Positions 26,800-35,775 of a stretch of DNA of 61,436 bases are shown piece after piece. Each line of letters opens with the position of its first letter. Positions within the stretch are counted from its first letter, which is position 1. Below the pieces are notes generated by a model that saw only the letters and a list, made by a program, of their open reading frames with translations, had not been told where the DNA came from and did not search any database. The DNA comes from Hahella sp. HN01 (GTDB lineage: Bacteria; Pseudomonadota; Gammaproteobacteria; Pseudomonadales; Oleiphilaceae), in contig NZ_JAHMIN010000006.1 in the NCBI RefSeq assembly GCF_018986435.1, forward strand, positions 1-61,436. Reading direction: 5' to 3'. Both the position numbers and the translations under genes were made by a program.

Positions 26800-27905
26800 A
26801 CACTAAGATCAAGGTCATGCTGGTGGATGACTCGGCGGTGGTCAGGCAGGTGCTGCAGCAAGTGCTGGAGCGGGATAAGAATATTGAAGTAATTGGCGCG
26901 GCGGCGGACCCCATTTTCGCGCAATCGAGGATGAGCAAGCAGTGGCCCGATGTCATTGTGCTGGATGTGGAAATGCCGCGCATGGACGGTATCACCTTCC
27001 TGAAGAAATTGATGGCGGAGCGGCCCACGCCGGTGGTGATGTGCTCCAGCCTGACCAGCAAGGGCGCGGAGACCAGCATGAAAGCGCTGGCCGCCGGTGC
27101 GGTGGCGGTGGTGGCGAAACCGACCGTGGGAGTGAAGGAGTATCTGGAGAGCGCCGCCGGCCAGTTGATCATGGAAATCAAAGCGGCGGCGAAAGCCAAT
27201 ATGCGCAATATGCCGACCGCAACGGCGGCGCCGGCGCAAGCCGTGACGACTCCCGCCAAATTCTCCGCGGACGCGGTGATTCCTCTACGCTCCAGCGGCT
27301 CGACGGTCTCCACCAACAAAATCGCCGCGCTGGGAACCTCCACCGGCGGCACCCAGGCGTTGGAATATGTGCTGACGCGGCTGCCCCGTAATTGTCCAGG
27401 CATTGTGATCGTGCAGCACATGCCTGAAAAGTTCACCGCGGCGTTCGCTGAGCGCTTGAACAGTATCTGTGAATTGGAAATCCTGGAGGCGGAAAGCGGC
27501 TACCAGGTGGCGCCGGGGCGCGCGCTGATCGCTCCTGGCGGAAAGCACATGCTGCTGCGGCGTAATGGCGCGCAGTATTTTGTGGAGATCATGTCCGGGC
27601 CGCCGGTGAATCGACATCGGCCATCCGTCGACGTCCTGTTTCGGTCGGTGGCCCAGGCGGCGGGCCGCAACGCGTTGGGAATCATCATGACCGGCATGGG
27701 GGACGACGGCGCAAAAGGGCTGTTGGAGTTACGCAATGCCGGCGCTTTGACCATTGGTCAAGATGAGCGCTCCTGCATCGTTTACGGCATGCCGAAAGAG
27801 GCGGCGAAAATAGGTGCGGTAGCCCGGGAAATCTCTTTGGATCGCATCCCTCAGTGCATTCTGGATATGGGAGCGTCGCTCACCGCCAGCGTCCAGCGGG
27901 GATGA
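26796..27905 (+). CDS. cheB: CheB methylesterase response regulator
   Basis: This 369-residue CheB removes receptor methyl groups when phosphorylated. It has a REC domain (1-125, acidic DDS, phospho-Asp in [13 protein letters not shown]), a linker, and a methylesterase domain with Ser in [11 protein letters not shown], His in IVQHMPEKF and Asp in [12 protein letters not shown] 26796 follows AGGAAGGGAAG and overlaps the cheD stop (ATGA), so it is preferred to a TTG-type start 21 bases upstream. It is the last gene of the plus-strand che operon. Confidence 0.95.
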   Translation: MNTKIKVMLVDDSAVVRQVLQQVLERDKNIEVIGAAADPIFAQSRMSKQWPDVIVLDVEMPRMDGITFLKKLMAERPTPVVMCSSLTSKGAETSMKALAAGAVAVVAKPTVGVKEYLESAAGQLIMEIKAAAKANMRNMPTATAAPAQAVTTPAKFSADAVIPLRSSGSTVSTNKIAALGTSTGGTQALEYVLTRLPRNCPGIVIVQHMPEKFTAAFAERLNSICELEILEAESGYQVAPGRALIAPGGKHMLLRRNGAQYFVEIMSGPPVNRHRPSVDVLFRSVAQAAGRNALGIIMTGMGDDGAKGLLELRNAGALTIGQDERSCIVYGMPKEAAKIGAVAREISLDRIPQCILDMGASLTASVQRG

Positions 27906-27982
27906 AACACAAAGCGCGCCCACAAACAGGGGATGGAGAGGTGACGTGATTAGGGGCGTGAGAGCCTGAAAACGGGGCGAGA

Positions 27983-29104
27983 TCACGCCCCCCGACAGTG
28001 CTCCATGCGATGGATAATGGCCTCTAATTGCTCATCCAGCCCGGTCACTTCTTCATAGGTTTTGAACGTGCGCTCCAACCCGTTGCGCACCACCTTGGTG
28101 AGAGTCTCTTCCTGACTTTCCAGCAACGCCAGACTATCGTAGGCGATCACCAGTTCATCCAGGGTTTGCTCCAGCACCTGAAACGCGGTTTTATGTTGGC
28201 GTTCGCGCACTTCGTTGATGTCTTTCAAGGCTTTACGGCTGTCCTGTAGCACGCCTTCTATCAACGCGATCAATGACTGGTTTTCAAGTCCTTGACGGCG
28301 GAACTCGGCGCATTCCAGCAACAGCAGTAAATTGTCGCGGGCGCGGCCTTTCTTCTCGTCATCGTCAGGCATTTTGGGCACCAGCAGGGAAAACGGCGGA
28401 ATGTTGACCAGTAAGCGCTTATTGAATTCCAGTAGCCGCTGCTCCTGATCTTTGACTTTGAGCAGCAGCTCGGACTCCAGCGGCGAGACAAAGCCTTTGC
28501 TGCTGTGGCTGACTTTGTCGTTCTCCAGATTGATCTGTACGGTGCCCTGCAGGTCGAATTCCTCCAGGGTCTCAATGATCAGTCCTGCCAGATCAGCCAG
28601 CGTGTCCACCCTCATGCTGCGGCGCAGGAACTCCAGAATCACCCCTTGTTCGCCCGCGACGGTGATGGCGGTCATCGCGGTGGACATGGCCGCTTGTTGC
28701 GCCTCCTGGCCCGCTTTGGCCTGCTGCATCTGCTGTATCGCCATGCGTACTTTCTTGCGCAGCACGTCCGGTTGCGCCGGTTTGATCAGATAATCCCGGC
28801 CGCCGGCGTCGTAACCCGCCAGTTTTTCCTCCACCGTATCGTGAGCGGAGACGAAGATGACCTCAATGTGCTGCGTGGCGGGATTCGCCTTCAGCCGTCG
28901 GCAACATTCATAGCCGTCCATTTCCGGCATGGTCACGTCCAGCAGCACCACATCCAGCTCTGGATCTTTTTCCGCCATCTGCAAAGCTTTGGCGGCGCTG
29001 GTGGCGGCTTGCACCGCATATTCGTCTTTCAGGTTCTCCAGCAGGAAATGCAGGTCGTTTGGAGAATCGTCGACGATCATCACATGGGGCTTTTCGTCGC
29101 TCAT
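27983..29104 (-). CDS. response regulator with an uncharacterised helical output region
   Basis: This 373-residue protein has an N-terminal receiver (about 6-125, phospho-Asp in VVLLDVTMPEMDG, KPAQPD loop). A Gln/Ala-rich linker and a largely helical C-terminal region of about 220 residues follow, with no recognised DNA-binding, GGDEF, EAL or HD-GYP motif. The region near 175-225 (ADLAGLIIETLEEFDLQGTVQINLENDK) resembles a small sensory fold, and the end is coiled coil. It overlaps the upstream hybrid kinase by 4 bases and is likely its phospho-acceptor. Confidence 0.85.
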   Translation of the reverse strand: MSDEKPHVMIVDDSPNDLHFLLENLKDEYAVQAATSAAKALQMAEKDPELDVVLLDVTMPEMDGYECCRRLKANPATQHIEVIFVSAHDTVEEKLAGYDAGGRDYLIKPAQPDVLRKKVRMAIQQMQQAKAGQEAQQAAMSTAMTAITVAGEQGVILEFLRRSMRVDTLADLAGLIIETLEEFDLQGTVQINLENDKVSHSSKGFVSPLESELLLKVKDQEQRLLEFNKRLLVNIPPFSLLVPKMPDDDEKKGRARDNLLLLLECAEFRRQGLENQSLIALIEGVLQDSRKALKDINEVRERQHKTAFQVLEQTLDELVIAYDSLALLESQEETLTKVVRNGLERTFKTYEEVTGLDEQLEAIIHRMEHCRGA

Positions 29105-31491
29105 TGTGGTTCACCCTGAGTTTGAATGAGTTGGGATAAGTGGGTTTGAGCCTGCTCGATATCGAACTGAAACAACGCTTCCTCCAGCTGCGACAGCGCT
29201 TGCACCTGCGGTGGATCGCTGACGGTGGCGCGGAGTTGGGCGAGGGATTTCTGCGCCTGCCCCAGATCGCTTTCCAGATAGTCTCTTAATTGCAGCAACT
29301 GCGGCAGCAATGGCCGCTGATCTTTGCTGAGCATCGATGGCGCAGGAGCGGCTTCGTTTTGTTCCAGGCGCGACAGACCGGACAATACTTCCTCCAGCGT
29401 TTGCAGCAACGGCGCCATCAGGTCGTGGGTCTGACTTTGATTGCCCGCGCGGGCGGCGCTTTCCACCGCGCCGGCGGCTTTGCCCAGCGCTTCCGCGCCA
29501 ATGGTCGCGCCGCTGCCTTTAAGGCCGTGGGTAATGATGGCGATTTCACCAAGCGCGTTCTGCTCCATCAGGGTTTGCAACTCCTTGGGAGCGTCTTCCC
29601 ACTTTTCGTAGAAGCCGCTGAGGATGCGCTGGAACAGGGGCCAACGTCCACCCAGGCGCTGCAAGGCTTCGGTGATGTTGAGACCGGGCAGGGAGGGAAT
29701 ATCGTGGCCGCCGGCTGGCGCGGTAATGATGCTTTCCCGCGTCGCCGGCGCGGGGGTTTTACTGCGCAGCCAGTGACCCAGCGTCTCGAACAGCTCTTCA
29801 GCCGCGAACGGTTTGACGATATGGCCGTTCATGCCGGCGTCACGACTCAGGTCGCGATCGCTTTGCTGCGCGTGAGCGGTCATCGCCAGAATGGGAATCT
29901 CCTGAAAACGCCCGCCCAGAGCGCGAATGGCGCGGGTGGCGTCGAGCCCGTTAAGCTCCGGCATCTGCACGTCCATCAGAATGAGATCGTAGTCTTTGCC
30001 CTGCACGGCGTGAACCGCGGACAGGCCGTTGTCGACCACATCCGGCTTGACGCCGACGGAGCTGAGCAGGTCGATGGCCACTTCCTGATTGACCACATTG
30101 TCCTCCGCCAACAGCACTTTGGAGCCGCCGAACCACCAGCTTTGCGCGTCGTCATCGTCGTCATGGTCATCCAGACAACAGGCGCGGCAGTTTTCGCCTA
30201 CATAATGGTTTTGCAGCAGGACGAACAAATCATGGGGACGAATAGGCGAGCGCAATTCGGAGTACAGGACGTCCTCGTTATTCAAATCCACCTGGGCGCC
30301 GAACACCCTTACTGCGATTGGGTTCTGGTCGCCGTGTTTGTGCCGTAGCCAGGTCAGGATTTCCCGCGGCGGCGTCTGTTGGTGAATCAACATCAGATCA
30401 AAGGGGCGGAAGGCGCTTTCCAGGGCTTTCAGGGCTTCTTCGGTGGAGCTGGAAGGGGCCAGTATATCCACGCCGAGTTCACGCAGGCCTCGCTTCAGGA
30501 AGGGCGCAATGGACTCCTCCGCCAACAACAGAATGGGCTTGTCCGCCCAGGGCGCCGGCGGCGGTTCCCGGGTCGATCCGTCAATAGACAGGGAGAGATA
30601 AGGCAGGGAGAAGTAAAAGTCGGCTCCAACACCGGGCTCGCTGCGCACTTGCAGACGACCGCCCATGGCCTCCACCAGACGGGAGCTGATGGACAGTCCC
30701 AGCCCGGTGCCGCCGTAGCGCCGGGTATGGGAATCGTCCGCCTGACTGAAGGGTTCGAAAATCTGTTGCTGCCGGTCTGCGGGAATGCCGACGCCGGTAT
30801 CCGCCACGCCGAACATGAGGCGGTCCTCCACCGGGTAGCAGTACAATGACACCTCTCCCTGTTTGGTGAACTTCACGGCGTTGGACAGCAGGTTGCAGAT
30901 GATCTGCTTGAGTCGGGTAGGGTCTCCCATGATCTGGTCCGGCAGATGGGCGGCCAGGGTCAGCGTCAAGGTGAGACCTTTATCGGACGCCTGGCTGCAC
31001 ACGACCGGCAGACAGCTGTCCAGCAGACGACCAAGCGAGAAGGGAATGCGCTCCAGGTTGACCTTGTCCGCCTCCAGCTTGGAAAAGTCCAACAGATCGT
31101 TGATCACCGTCAGCAGCAGTTTGCCGGAAGTGAGGGCGGTTTTGGCGCGGGCCTTTTGTTCCCGTGACAGATCGCCATGCATCATGGCCTGCAGCATGCC
31201 GATCACCCCATTTAGCGGTGTGCGGATCTCATGGCTCATGTTGGCGATAAACAGACTCTTTGCCTTGTTGGCGGCCATGGCCTCATCCCGCGCCTCTTCC
31301 AGCTTCTTGGTGCGGTCTTTGACCATGTCGCCAAGGGAGTGCACCATGCCTGCGGTTTTCTGCAGGGCGTCCTCCAGCAACAGATGACTCTCGTAGAGTT
31401 CAGTGGCTTTCAATTCCAACAGTTGCTCCGCCTGATGACGGGCGGCGCGCTCCCGGGCGAGAGCGCGTTCAAGTACGGCGATTTTGGTCAT
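29101..31491 (-). CDS. H-NOX-associated hybrid histidine kinase (HK-REC-HPt)
   Basis: This 796-residue soluble kinase has an N-terminal coiled coil (1-75), HisKA with H87 (MSHEIRTPLNG) and HATPase_c (N204, DTGVGIP, GTGLGLSI). A degenerate receiver-like segment (about 318-430) has HQQTP in place of an Asp site. A true receiver has D507 (LILMDVQMPELNG), and HPt has H655 (ITHGLKGSG). It has no sensor domain of its own. It overlaps the H-NOX gene by 4 bases, the classic arrangement where NO-bound H-NOX controls the kinase. Its receiver and HPt imply an internal relay ending on the next gene. Confidence 0.93.
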   Translation of the reverse strand: MTKIAVLERALARERAARHQAEQLLELKATELYESHLLLEDALQKTAGMVHSLGDMVKDRTKKLEEARDEAMAANKAKSLFIANMSHEIRTPLNGVIGMLQAMMHGDLSREQKARAKTALTSGKLLLTVINDLLDFSKLEADKVNLERIPFSLGRLLDSCLPVVCSQASDKGLTLTLTLAAHLPDQIMGDPTRLKQIICNLLSNAVKFTKQGEVSLYCYPVEDRLMFGVADTGVGIPADRQQQIFEPFSQADDSHTRRYGGTGLGLSISSRLVEAMGGRLQVRSEPGVGADFYFSLPYLSLSIDGSTREPPPAPWADKPILLLAEESIAPFLKRGLRELGVDILAPSSSTEEALKALESAFRPFDLMLIHQQTPPREILTWLRHKHGDQNPIAVRVFGAQVDLNNEDVLYSELRSPIRPHDLFVLLQNHYVGENCRACCLDDHDDDDDAQSWWFGGSKVLLAEDNVVNQEVAIDLLSSVGVKPDVVDNGLSAVHAVQGKDYDLILMDVQMPELNGLDATRAIRALGGRFQEIPILAMTAHAQQSDRDLSRDAGMNGHIVKPFAAEELFETLGHWLRSKTPAPATRESIITAPAGGHDIPSLPGLNITEALQRLGGRWPLFQRILSGFYEKWEDAPKELQTLMEQNALGEIAIITHGLKGSGATIGAEALGKAAGAVESAARAGNQSQTHDLMAPLLQTLEEVLSGLSRLEQNEAAPAPSMLSKDQRPLLPQLLQLRDYLESDLGQAQKSLAQLRATVSDPPQVQALSQLEEALFQFDIEQAQTHLSQLIQTQGEPQ

Positions 31492-32018
31492 TGGATTTTG
31501 TTCAGCTCGAAGGTGATATGGTCCTTTTCTTCCGTTCGCTGACTGAGTACGACACCGTCATTGAAGTGGGCGAGCGCGCCCTGTATCAACCCTTCCGCCA
31601 GATCTTCCAGATGTCGGGTTGAATAGTAATAGAGCAGCAGTTGGTCGGGCTGCGGCTGACTGCAATCGAAACGCGGCAGTTCCGCGTCTGGATAGAGCTT
31701 CTGCACTTCCTGGTGGATATAAACGTCGATTTTGCTGAGAAAGTCGAAGGAGCCGTGGATGTCCTTGAAGAATTGCGGATACAGGACATAGAAACGGCCG
31801 AATAAATGATTACCGAATGTTTTCAACAAGTCAGGGATGGGAGCGTCGTGACGGGCGCTAAGCGTTTTCAGCAGTTCGACCATTTCACTGTGGTCGTAGG
31901 TGCCTACGGAGGTGTATACCCCTGAAACGCCGGATTCTTCAATAAGGGCGTCGACTTCCTCAAGCCCGAATTTATCCTCCACCAGTTGCAGAAATTCGGT
32001 GAAAACGATGCCTTTCAT
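31488..32018 (-). CDS. H-NOX heme nitric oxide sensor
   Basis: This 176-residue heme protein senses nitric oxide. It begins with the typical MKGIVFTEF. H102 (IHQEVQKLYP) is in the canonical proximal heme ligand position, and Y131-S133-R135 (YYSTRH) forms the heme-propionate YxSxR motif. Position 140 is Leu, not the Tyr that stabilises O2, so it should be NO-selective. ATG 32018 is chosen because residues upstream are unlike the family. It leads an operon with the hybrid kinase and response regulator, as in known H-NOX quorum and biofilm circuits. Confidence 0.95.
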   Translation of the reverse strand: MKGIVFTEFLQLVEDKFGLEEVDALIEESGVSGVYTSVGTYDHSEMVELLKTLSARHDAPIPDLLKTFGNHLFGRFYVLYPQFFKDIHGSFDFLSKIDVYIHQEVQKLYPDAELPRFDCSQPQPDQLLLYYYSTRHLEDLAEGLIQGALAHFNDGVVLSQRTEEKDHITFELNKIQ

Positions 32019-32199
32019 CTTGTTTCTCTTCCTGAGCAGGTCCGTTACCAAAATTGTAGCAGTGAAGGTGGGCAATGCAATGTAACCTGAGCGATTGTTA
32101 ATGCGGCGAAAGCCGCGGGGCGCAAGGGCTTTAGCGGTGGAGGCGGCCGCGGCGGAAGCTTTAGGTTGTCCCTGTTGAAGGAGTTTGCTAGGATTCGCC

Positions 32200-32308
32200 C
32201 ACTCTTAGGGGAGTAGTCTCCCGGCTTCAGCCGGAACGGTCGTCAACAGTCTCCGGGCGCAAAGTCCGTGGCGATCGTGTCCCTCCCAGGATTGATGAGA
32301 CCTAAGAC
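32200..32308 (+). ncRNA. yybP-ykoY manganese riboswitch (first copy)
   Basis: The leader of the exchanger gene contains the family hallmarks: GGGGAGTAG at 32208-32216, a CCGG/CCGG stem, and CGTCAACA at 32231-32238. A closing helix TCTTAGG (32203-32209) pairs with CCTAAGA (32301-32307). This class binds Mn2+ and commonly controls Mn exporters. A second copy with the same two sequence blocks lies before the GDT1-type gene at 58233. The expression platform is the long hairpin that follows. Confidence 0.85.
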
Positions 32309-32349
32309 GCACGAAAAGCAGCCAGGGGTGGATGTTTTTCGTGCGTCTT
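32304..32349 (+). terminator. expression-platform hairpin overlapping riboswitch P1
   Basis: AAGACGCACGAAAA (32304-32317) is fully complementary to TTTTCGTGCGTCTT (32336-32349). The 5' arm shares AAGA with the 3' strand of the aptamer closing helix, so the two structures should compete: ligand-bound aptamer or long hairpin. GTTTATCTTT follows, a weak U-rich tail. The ribosome site of the exchanger is 120 bases further on. Confidence 0.6.
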
Positions 32350-32481
32350 GGCGTTTATCTTTCCACCCCAGAGGCTGCAAATGATGAATATACTTGCTCT
32401 TCATAATGCCGATTCCGTTCCATGGAACTTGGTTACTCTTAAGGCGTATGCGCCGAATTCCGTTAATTGCGAGGTGATCGC

Positions 32482-33459
32482 ATGATGCTTGCATTGCTTG
32501 CTATTGTCGCTGGCCTGGCGCTGCTGGTTTGGAGCGCAGATCGTTTTGTGGATGGCGCCGCCGCGACGGCGAAGCATGGAGGCATGCCGCCCCTGTTGAT
32601 TGGGATGGTGATCGTGGGGTTCGGCACATCCGCCCCGGAAATGGTGGTGTCGGCGCTGGCGGCGTCGGAGGGCAACCCCGGTCTGGCGCTGGGCAACGGT
32701 TATGGCTCTAACATTACCAACATTGCATTGATTCTGGGTCTGGTGGCGGTGATCAGTCCCATCGCCGTACACTCGCAGGTGCTGCGCAAAGAACTGCCGA
32801 TTCTGGCCGCCATCACCCTGTTATCCGCAGGCTTGTTATGGGACGGCGACCTGACCCGCGTTGACGCGGCGATTTTGCTGGTGGTGTTCGCCGGGCTGAT
32901 GGGCTGGACCATTCGCGAAGGTATGCAGCAGCGCTCCGATGCGTTGGCGTCGGAAGTGGACGATGAAATGATCGCGCACCCCATGCCCCTGAAAAACGCC
33001 ATATTCTGGCTGGTGGCCGGCCTGATTCTACTGATTATCAGCTCGCGCATTCTGGTGTGGGGCGCGGTCACCGTGGCGCACAGCCTGGGCGTCAGCGACC
33101 TGATCATTGGCCTGACCATCGTGGCCATCGGCACCTCGTTGCCGGAGCTTGCCTCTTCGCTGGCGGCGATCCGTAAGGGCGAGCATGACCTCGCCATCGG
33201 CAATGTCATCGGCTCCAACCTGTTTAATACGCTCACCGTCGTCGGCATCGCTGCGGCGATTCATCCTCTGGAAGTGCAACCGGAAGTTCTGTATCGCGAT
33301 TGGACGCTGATGGCCGGCCTCACCCTGGCGCTGTTCGTCATGGGCTTCGGTTTCAAAGGCAAACAAGGCCGCATCAACCGCGTCGAAGGCGGCATTCTGC
33401 TGGCGGTGTACCTGGCTTACACCAGCTACCTCGGCTACACCGTAGTGGCCGCTGCTTAA
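32482..33459 (+). CDS. CaCA-family calcium/cation exchanger (YrbG-like)
   Basis: This 325-residue membrane exchanger has about ten helices in two inverted halves. Each half carries the alpha repeat: GFGTSAPEMVVSALAA with GNGYGSNITNIALILG, and AIGTSLPELASSLAA with GNVIGSNLFNTLTVVG. This is the YrbG/CaCA type, usually annotated as a Ca2+/Na+ or Ca2+/H+ antiporter. ATG 32482 follows GAGGTGA; a TTG five codons earlier is less likely. The Mn2+-type riboswitch upstream suggests that manganese is a physiological substrate. Confidence 0.92.
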   Translation: MMLALLAIVAGLALLVWSADRFVDGAAATAKHGGMPPLLIGMVIVGFGTSAPEMVVSALAASEGNPGLALGNGYGSNITNIALILGLVAVISPIAVHSQVLRKELPILAAITLLSAGLLWDGDLTRVDAAILLVVFAGLMGWTIREGMQQRSDALASEVDDEMIAHPMPLKNAIFWLVAGLILLIISSRILVWGAVTVAHSLGVSDLIIGLTIVAIGTSLPELASSLAAIRKGEHDLAIGNVIGSNLFNTLTVVGIAAAIHPLEVQPEVLYRDWTLMAGLTLALFVMGFGFKGKQGRINRVEGGILLAVYLAYTSYLGYTVVAAA

Positions 33460-33469
33460 ACAGATCGAA

Positions 33470-33500
33470 GCGGGCGTTGGGATGGGTTCCCGACGCCCGC
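33470..33500 (+). terminator. strong hairpin after the exchanger gene
   Basis: GCGGGCGTTGGGA pairs with TCCCGACGCCCGC across a 5-base loop, with one G-T pair. It starts 11 bases after the stop codon. A short AT-rich stretch (ATTTATTTCC) follows. Position and strength fit an intrinsic terminator. Confidence 0.7.
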
Positions 33501-33627
33501 GAATGATTTATTTCCTCGTTGCTATCCCGCATTCTAATAGCCGGTTAATGCGCCTGGACTTCCATGCACATTTTCGCCGTGGCGCAAATCGCGCACTGTC
33601 TGATAAATACATTAGAGATGGTATCCT

Positions 33628-34869
33628 GTGACGATTCCTTACGACGCTATACACACCCTCAAAGCCGAAATCGAAAACAATATTGAGGCGGCGGTCAACG
33701 CCTTCCAAACGGATTTTGCGGCGACGCTGACGACGATCAGCCGTCAGACCTCCCCGATATATGACTTTCTCAATAACGACGAATTATGGACTGACGACAT
33801 TGACTGGGATATCCGCGCGGAGTTGAGCAAAGAGTGTTTTACCGCAGTCGAAAACGGGCTGCACACCTTCTGCGATACGCTCATCGCCAGGGCGAACGCC
33901 TCGGAGACGTTCATGCAGTCGCTGCATGAGCATATGGCGGAGACAGAACGGGACTATCGCTATTACCTGTTTGCGAATATGAGTGACGAGACGACATTCT
34001 CCATGTTGCTGGACAAACTGACGCAGCAGCTGGAAGTGGAGGATCACGACTATAGTTCCGGCTGGCTGCCCACGTTGCATGGCTGGGGGCGGAAAGCGGA
34101 ATACGCGGGCAGAGTCACAGCGTTTCTGGAATCCAGCTTTGAGCGGCATTTCGAGTACGCCAAAAGAGTGCGCAGCGAAAAGTTGAACTCCTATGGCTTC
34201 ACGCCATCGCTATATCATGAAACCAACAAAGGGCTGGTAGGCGCTCTCGCTATGGCGTACACGCGCCACCACATACCCAACGCGACCGATATCTTGTTAG
34301 GGGTGTTGCAGAAGGTCAGCGATGACGACGCCTCCTATGGGTTGAACTGCAAGACCGGCCCTGTGGCGATCGCGCTTTCGCTGTGCGGGTATGCGGGGGA
34401 CGTGAGCGTATTGGAGTCCTTCCTGGAAAGTTTTGAGTGGCGTTATGAAGGCGCCCAATTCGTCATGGAAACCCGCTATGCGTTGTGGATGATCAAGCGT
34501 GACGCAGACGGCGCAGCGGCGTTTCTCGGGAATCCCGAAAATACCAAGAATCTTTCTTACGCCGCATGCGCTATCGCCGACCTGGACGCCAAACAGTATT
34601 TGCCACTAGTGGAGCAACGCTTCGCCGATATCGACAAACCTGTCGCCAAAGAAGTCTTTAAAGAAACCATTACGCGGCTGCGTGACCAGACTTCTGCGCC
34701 GGCGCCGTCAGACCGCATGATTTATCTATTCGGCGAGACGGACAGAACGGAAGTTTTGCTGGGCGGTGACTATTCGGGAGAGTTTTACAGCCGCGCCAAG
34801 GCTGCATCCTTGGATAGCGCCATCATTGACTTCACGGAAGAAGACGATGACTCGGCGGATATTTTCTAG
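33628..34869 (+). CDS. hypothetical protein with helical repeats
   Basis: I do not recognise this 413-residue protein. It starts at GTG 33628 after AGAGATGG. It has no signal peptide or membrane helix. The N-terminal 150 residues are helical and acidic. Residues about 190-340 look like HEAT-type helical repeats (GLVGALAMAYTRHHIPNATDILLGVL, GPVAIALSLCGYAGDVSVLESFLESF). The C-terminus is strongly acidic (DFTEEDDDSADIF). It stands alone between the exchanger and the SDR gene. Confidence 0.65.
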   Translation: MTIPYDAIHTLKAEIENNIEAAVNAFQTDFAATLTTISRQTSPIYDFLNNDELWTDDIDWDIRAELSKECFTAVENGLHTFCDTLIARANASETFMQSLHEHMAETERDYRYYLFANMSDETTFSMLLDKLTQQLEVEDHDYSSGWLPTLHGWGRKAEYAGRVTAFLESSFERHFEYAKRVRSEKLNSYGFTPSLYHETNKGLVGALAMAYTRHHIPNATDILLGVLQKVSDDDASYGLNCKTGPVAIALSLCGYAGDVSVLESFLESFEWRYEGAQFVMETRYALWMIKRDADGAAAFLGNPENTKNLSYAACAIADLDAKQYLPLVEQRFADIDKPVAKEVFKETITRLRDQTSAPAPSDRMIYLFGETDRTEVLLGGDYSGEFYSRAKAASLDSAIIDFTEEDDDSADIF

Positions 34870-34907
34870 GGAGCCTCTGAATAATTACCAGCGACGCCAT
34901 TGCGGCG

Positions 34908-35627
34908 TTAAAACGGAATCTCGCTACCGTCCCAGGCGAATAGCTTACCGGTGTCTTCCGGGCGCAATCGTTTGATAACCTTCATGAGATGTCCAGCGGC
35001 CTGATCCGGCGTAAAAAGCCGCTGTGGCGGGACGCGCTCAAGAAAGGGCGCGGAAAGCGAGCTGGTGACGGTGCCGGGGTGCAGGCCGACGACAATCGCT
35101 TGTTTATTGCGGCGCGCCACCTCAATGCTGGCGGTTTTGAGGGCCATATTCAGGGCGGCTTTTGAGCTACGGTATGCGTACCAGCCGCCTAAACGGTTAT
35201 CGGAGATACTGCCGACTCTGGCGGATAAGGCGGCGAAAACCGCAGGACGGCTTGGATGTAAGAGGCCGAGGAAGTGCTTGGCCACCAGCATTGGACCAAT
35301 CACGTTGGTGAGGAAGCAGGCTTCAAAGTTCGTTCTTTCCAACTCTTTCAGCGCCTTCTCCGGTCGCATAGTCGCCGTGTGCAAAAGACCCGCCGCCACG
35401 ATCACTCTATCTAGTGGGCCCGAAGCGGCGGCGATCTCCGCAGCCCGTTGAATAGAGTCTTCATCGCTGAAGTCCAGATAGCCTGATTGGGTATTGCTTT
35501 GCTCCCAGGTGCGAGGTGAACGGGAGAATGCAAATACCTGGGCGTTGGGCTCGCTGGCGAACCCATAGGTCAGGGCGGCGCCAATAGCGCCGGAAGCGCC
35601 GACGATAACGATGCGGTGTTGAGTCAT
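34908..35627 (-). CDS. SDR family oxidoreductase
   Basis: This 239-residue short-chain dehydrogenase has VGASGAIGAA as nucleotide loop, DFSDEDS, AAGLLHTATM and the catalytic SARVGS...YAYRSSKAAL (Ser, Tyr, Lys). Asn is present in LTNVIGP. The family resembles C-factor or csgA-like SDRs found widely in proteobacteria. It lies downstream of, and on the same strand as, the LysR gene, 148 bases apart. A link to the opine-type operon is possible but unproved. Confidence 0.88.
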   Translation of the reverse strand: MTQHRIVIVGASGAIGAALTYGFASEPNAQVFAFSRSPRTWEQSNTQSGYLDFSDEDSIQRAAEIAAASGPLDRVIVAAGLLHTATMRPEKALKELERTNFEACFLTNVIGPMLVAKHFLGLLHPSRPAVFAALSARVGSISDNRLGGWYAYRSSKAALNMALKTASIEVARRNKQAIVVGLHPGTVTSSLSAPFLERVPPQRLFTPDQAAGHLMKVIKRLRPEDTGKLFAWDGSEIPF

Positions 35628-35775
35628 GTTGGGCTATCTGTTTGAGGCTATTGCAATGTTGTTGGCGAATACTGGGAAAGATACGCAGAGGATGGCGGAA
35701 AGGTTCAGCGCAGGCGGTAGAGGCGGTAATGCAGTGTGGCGGAGAGAGGGCGAGGAAGAAGGACCGTGATCACAG

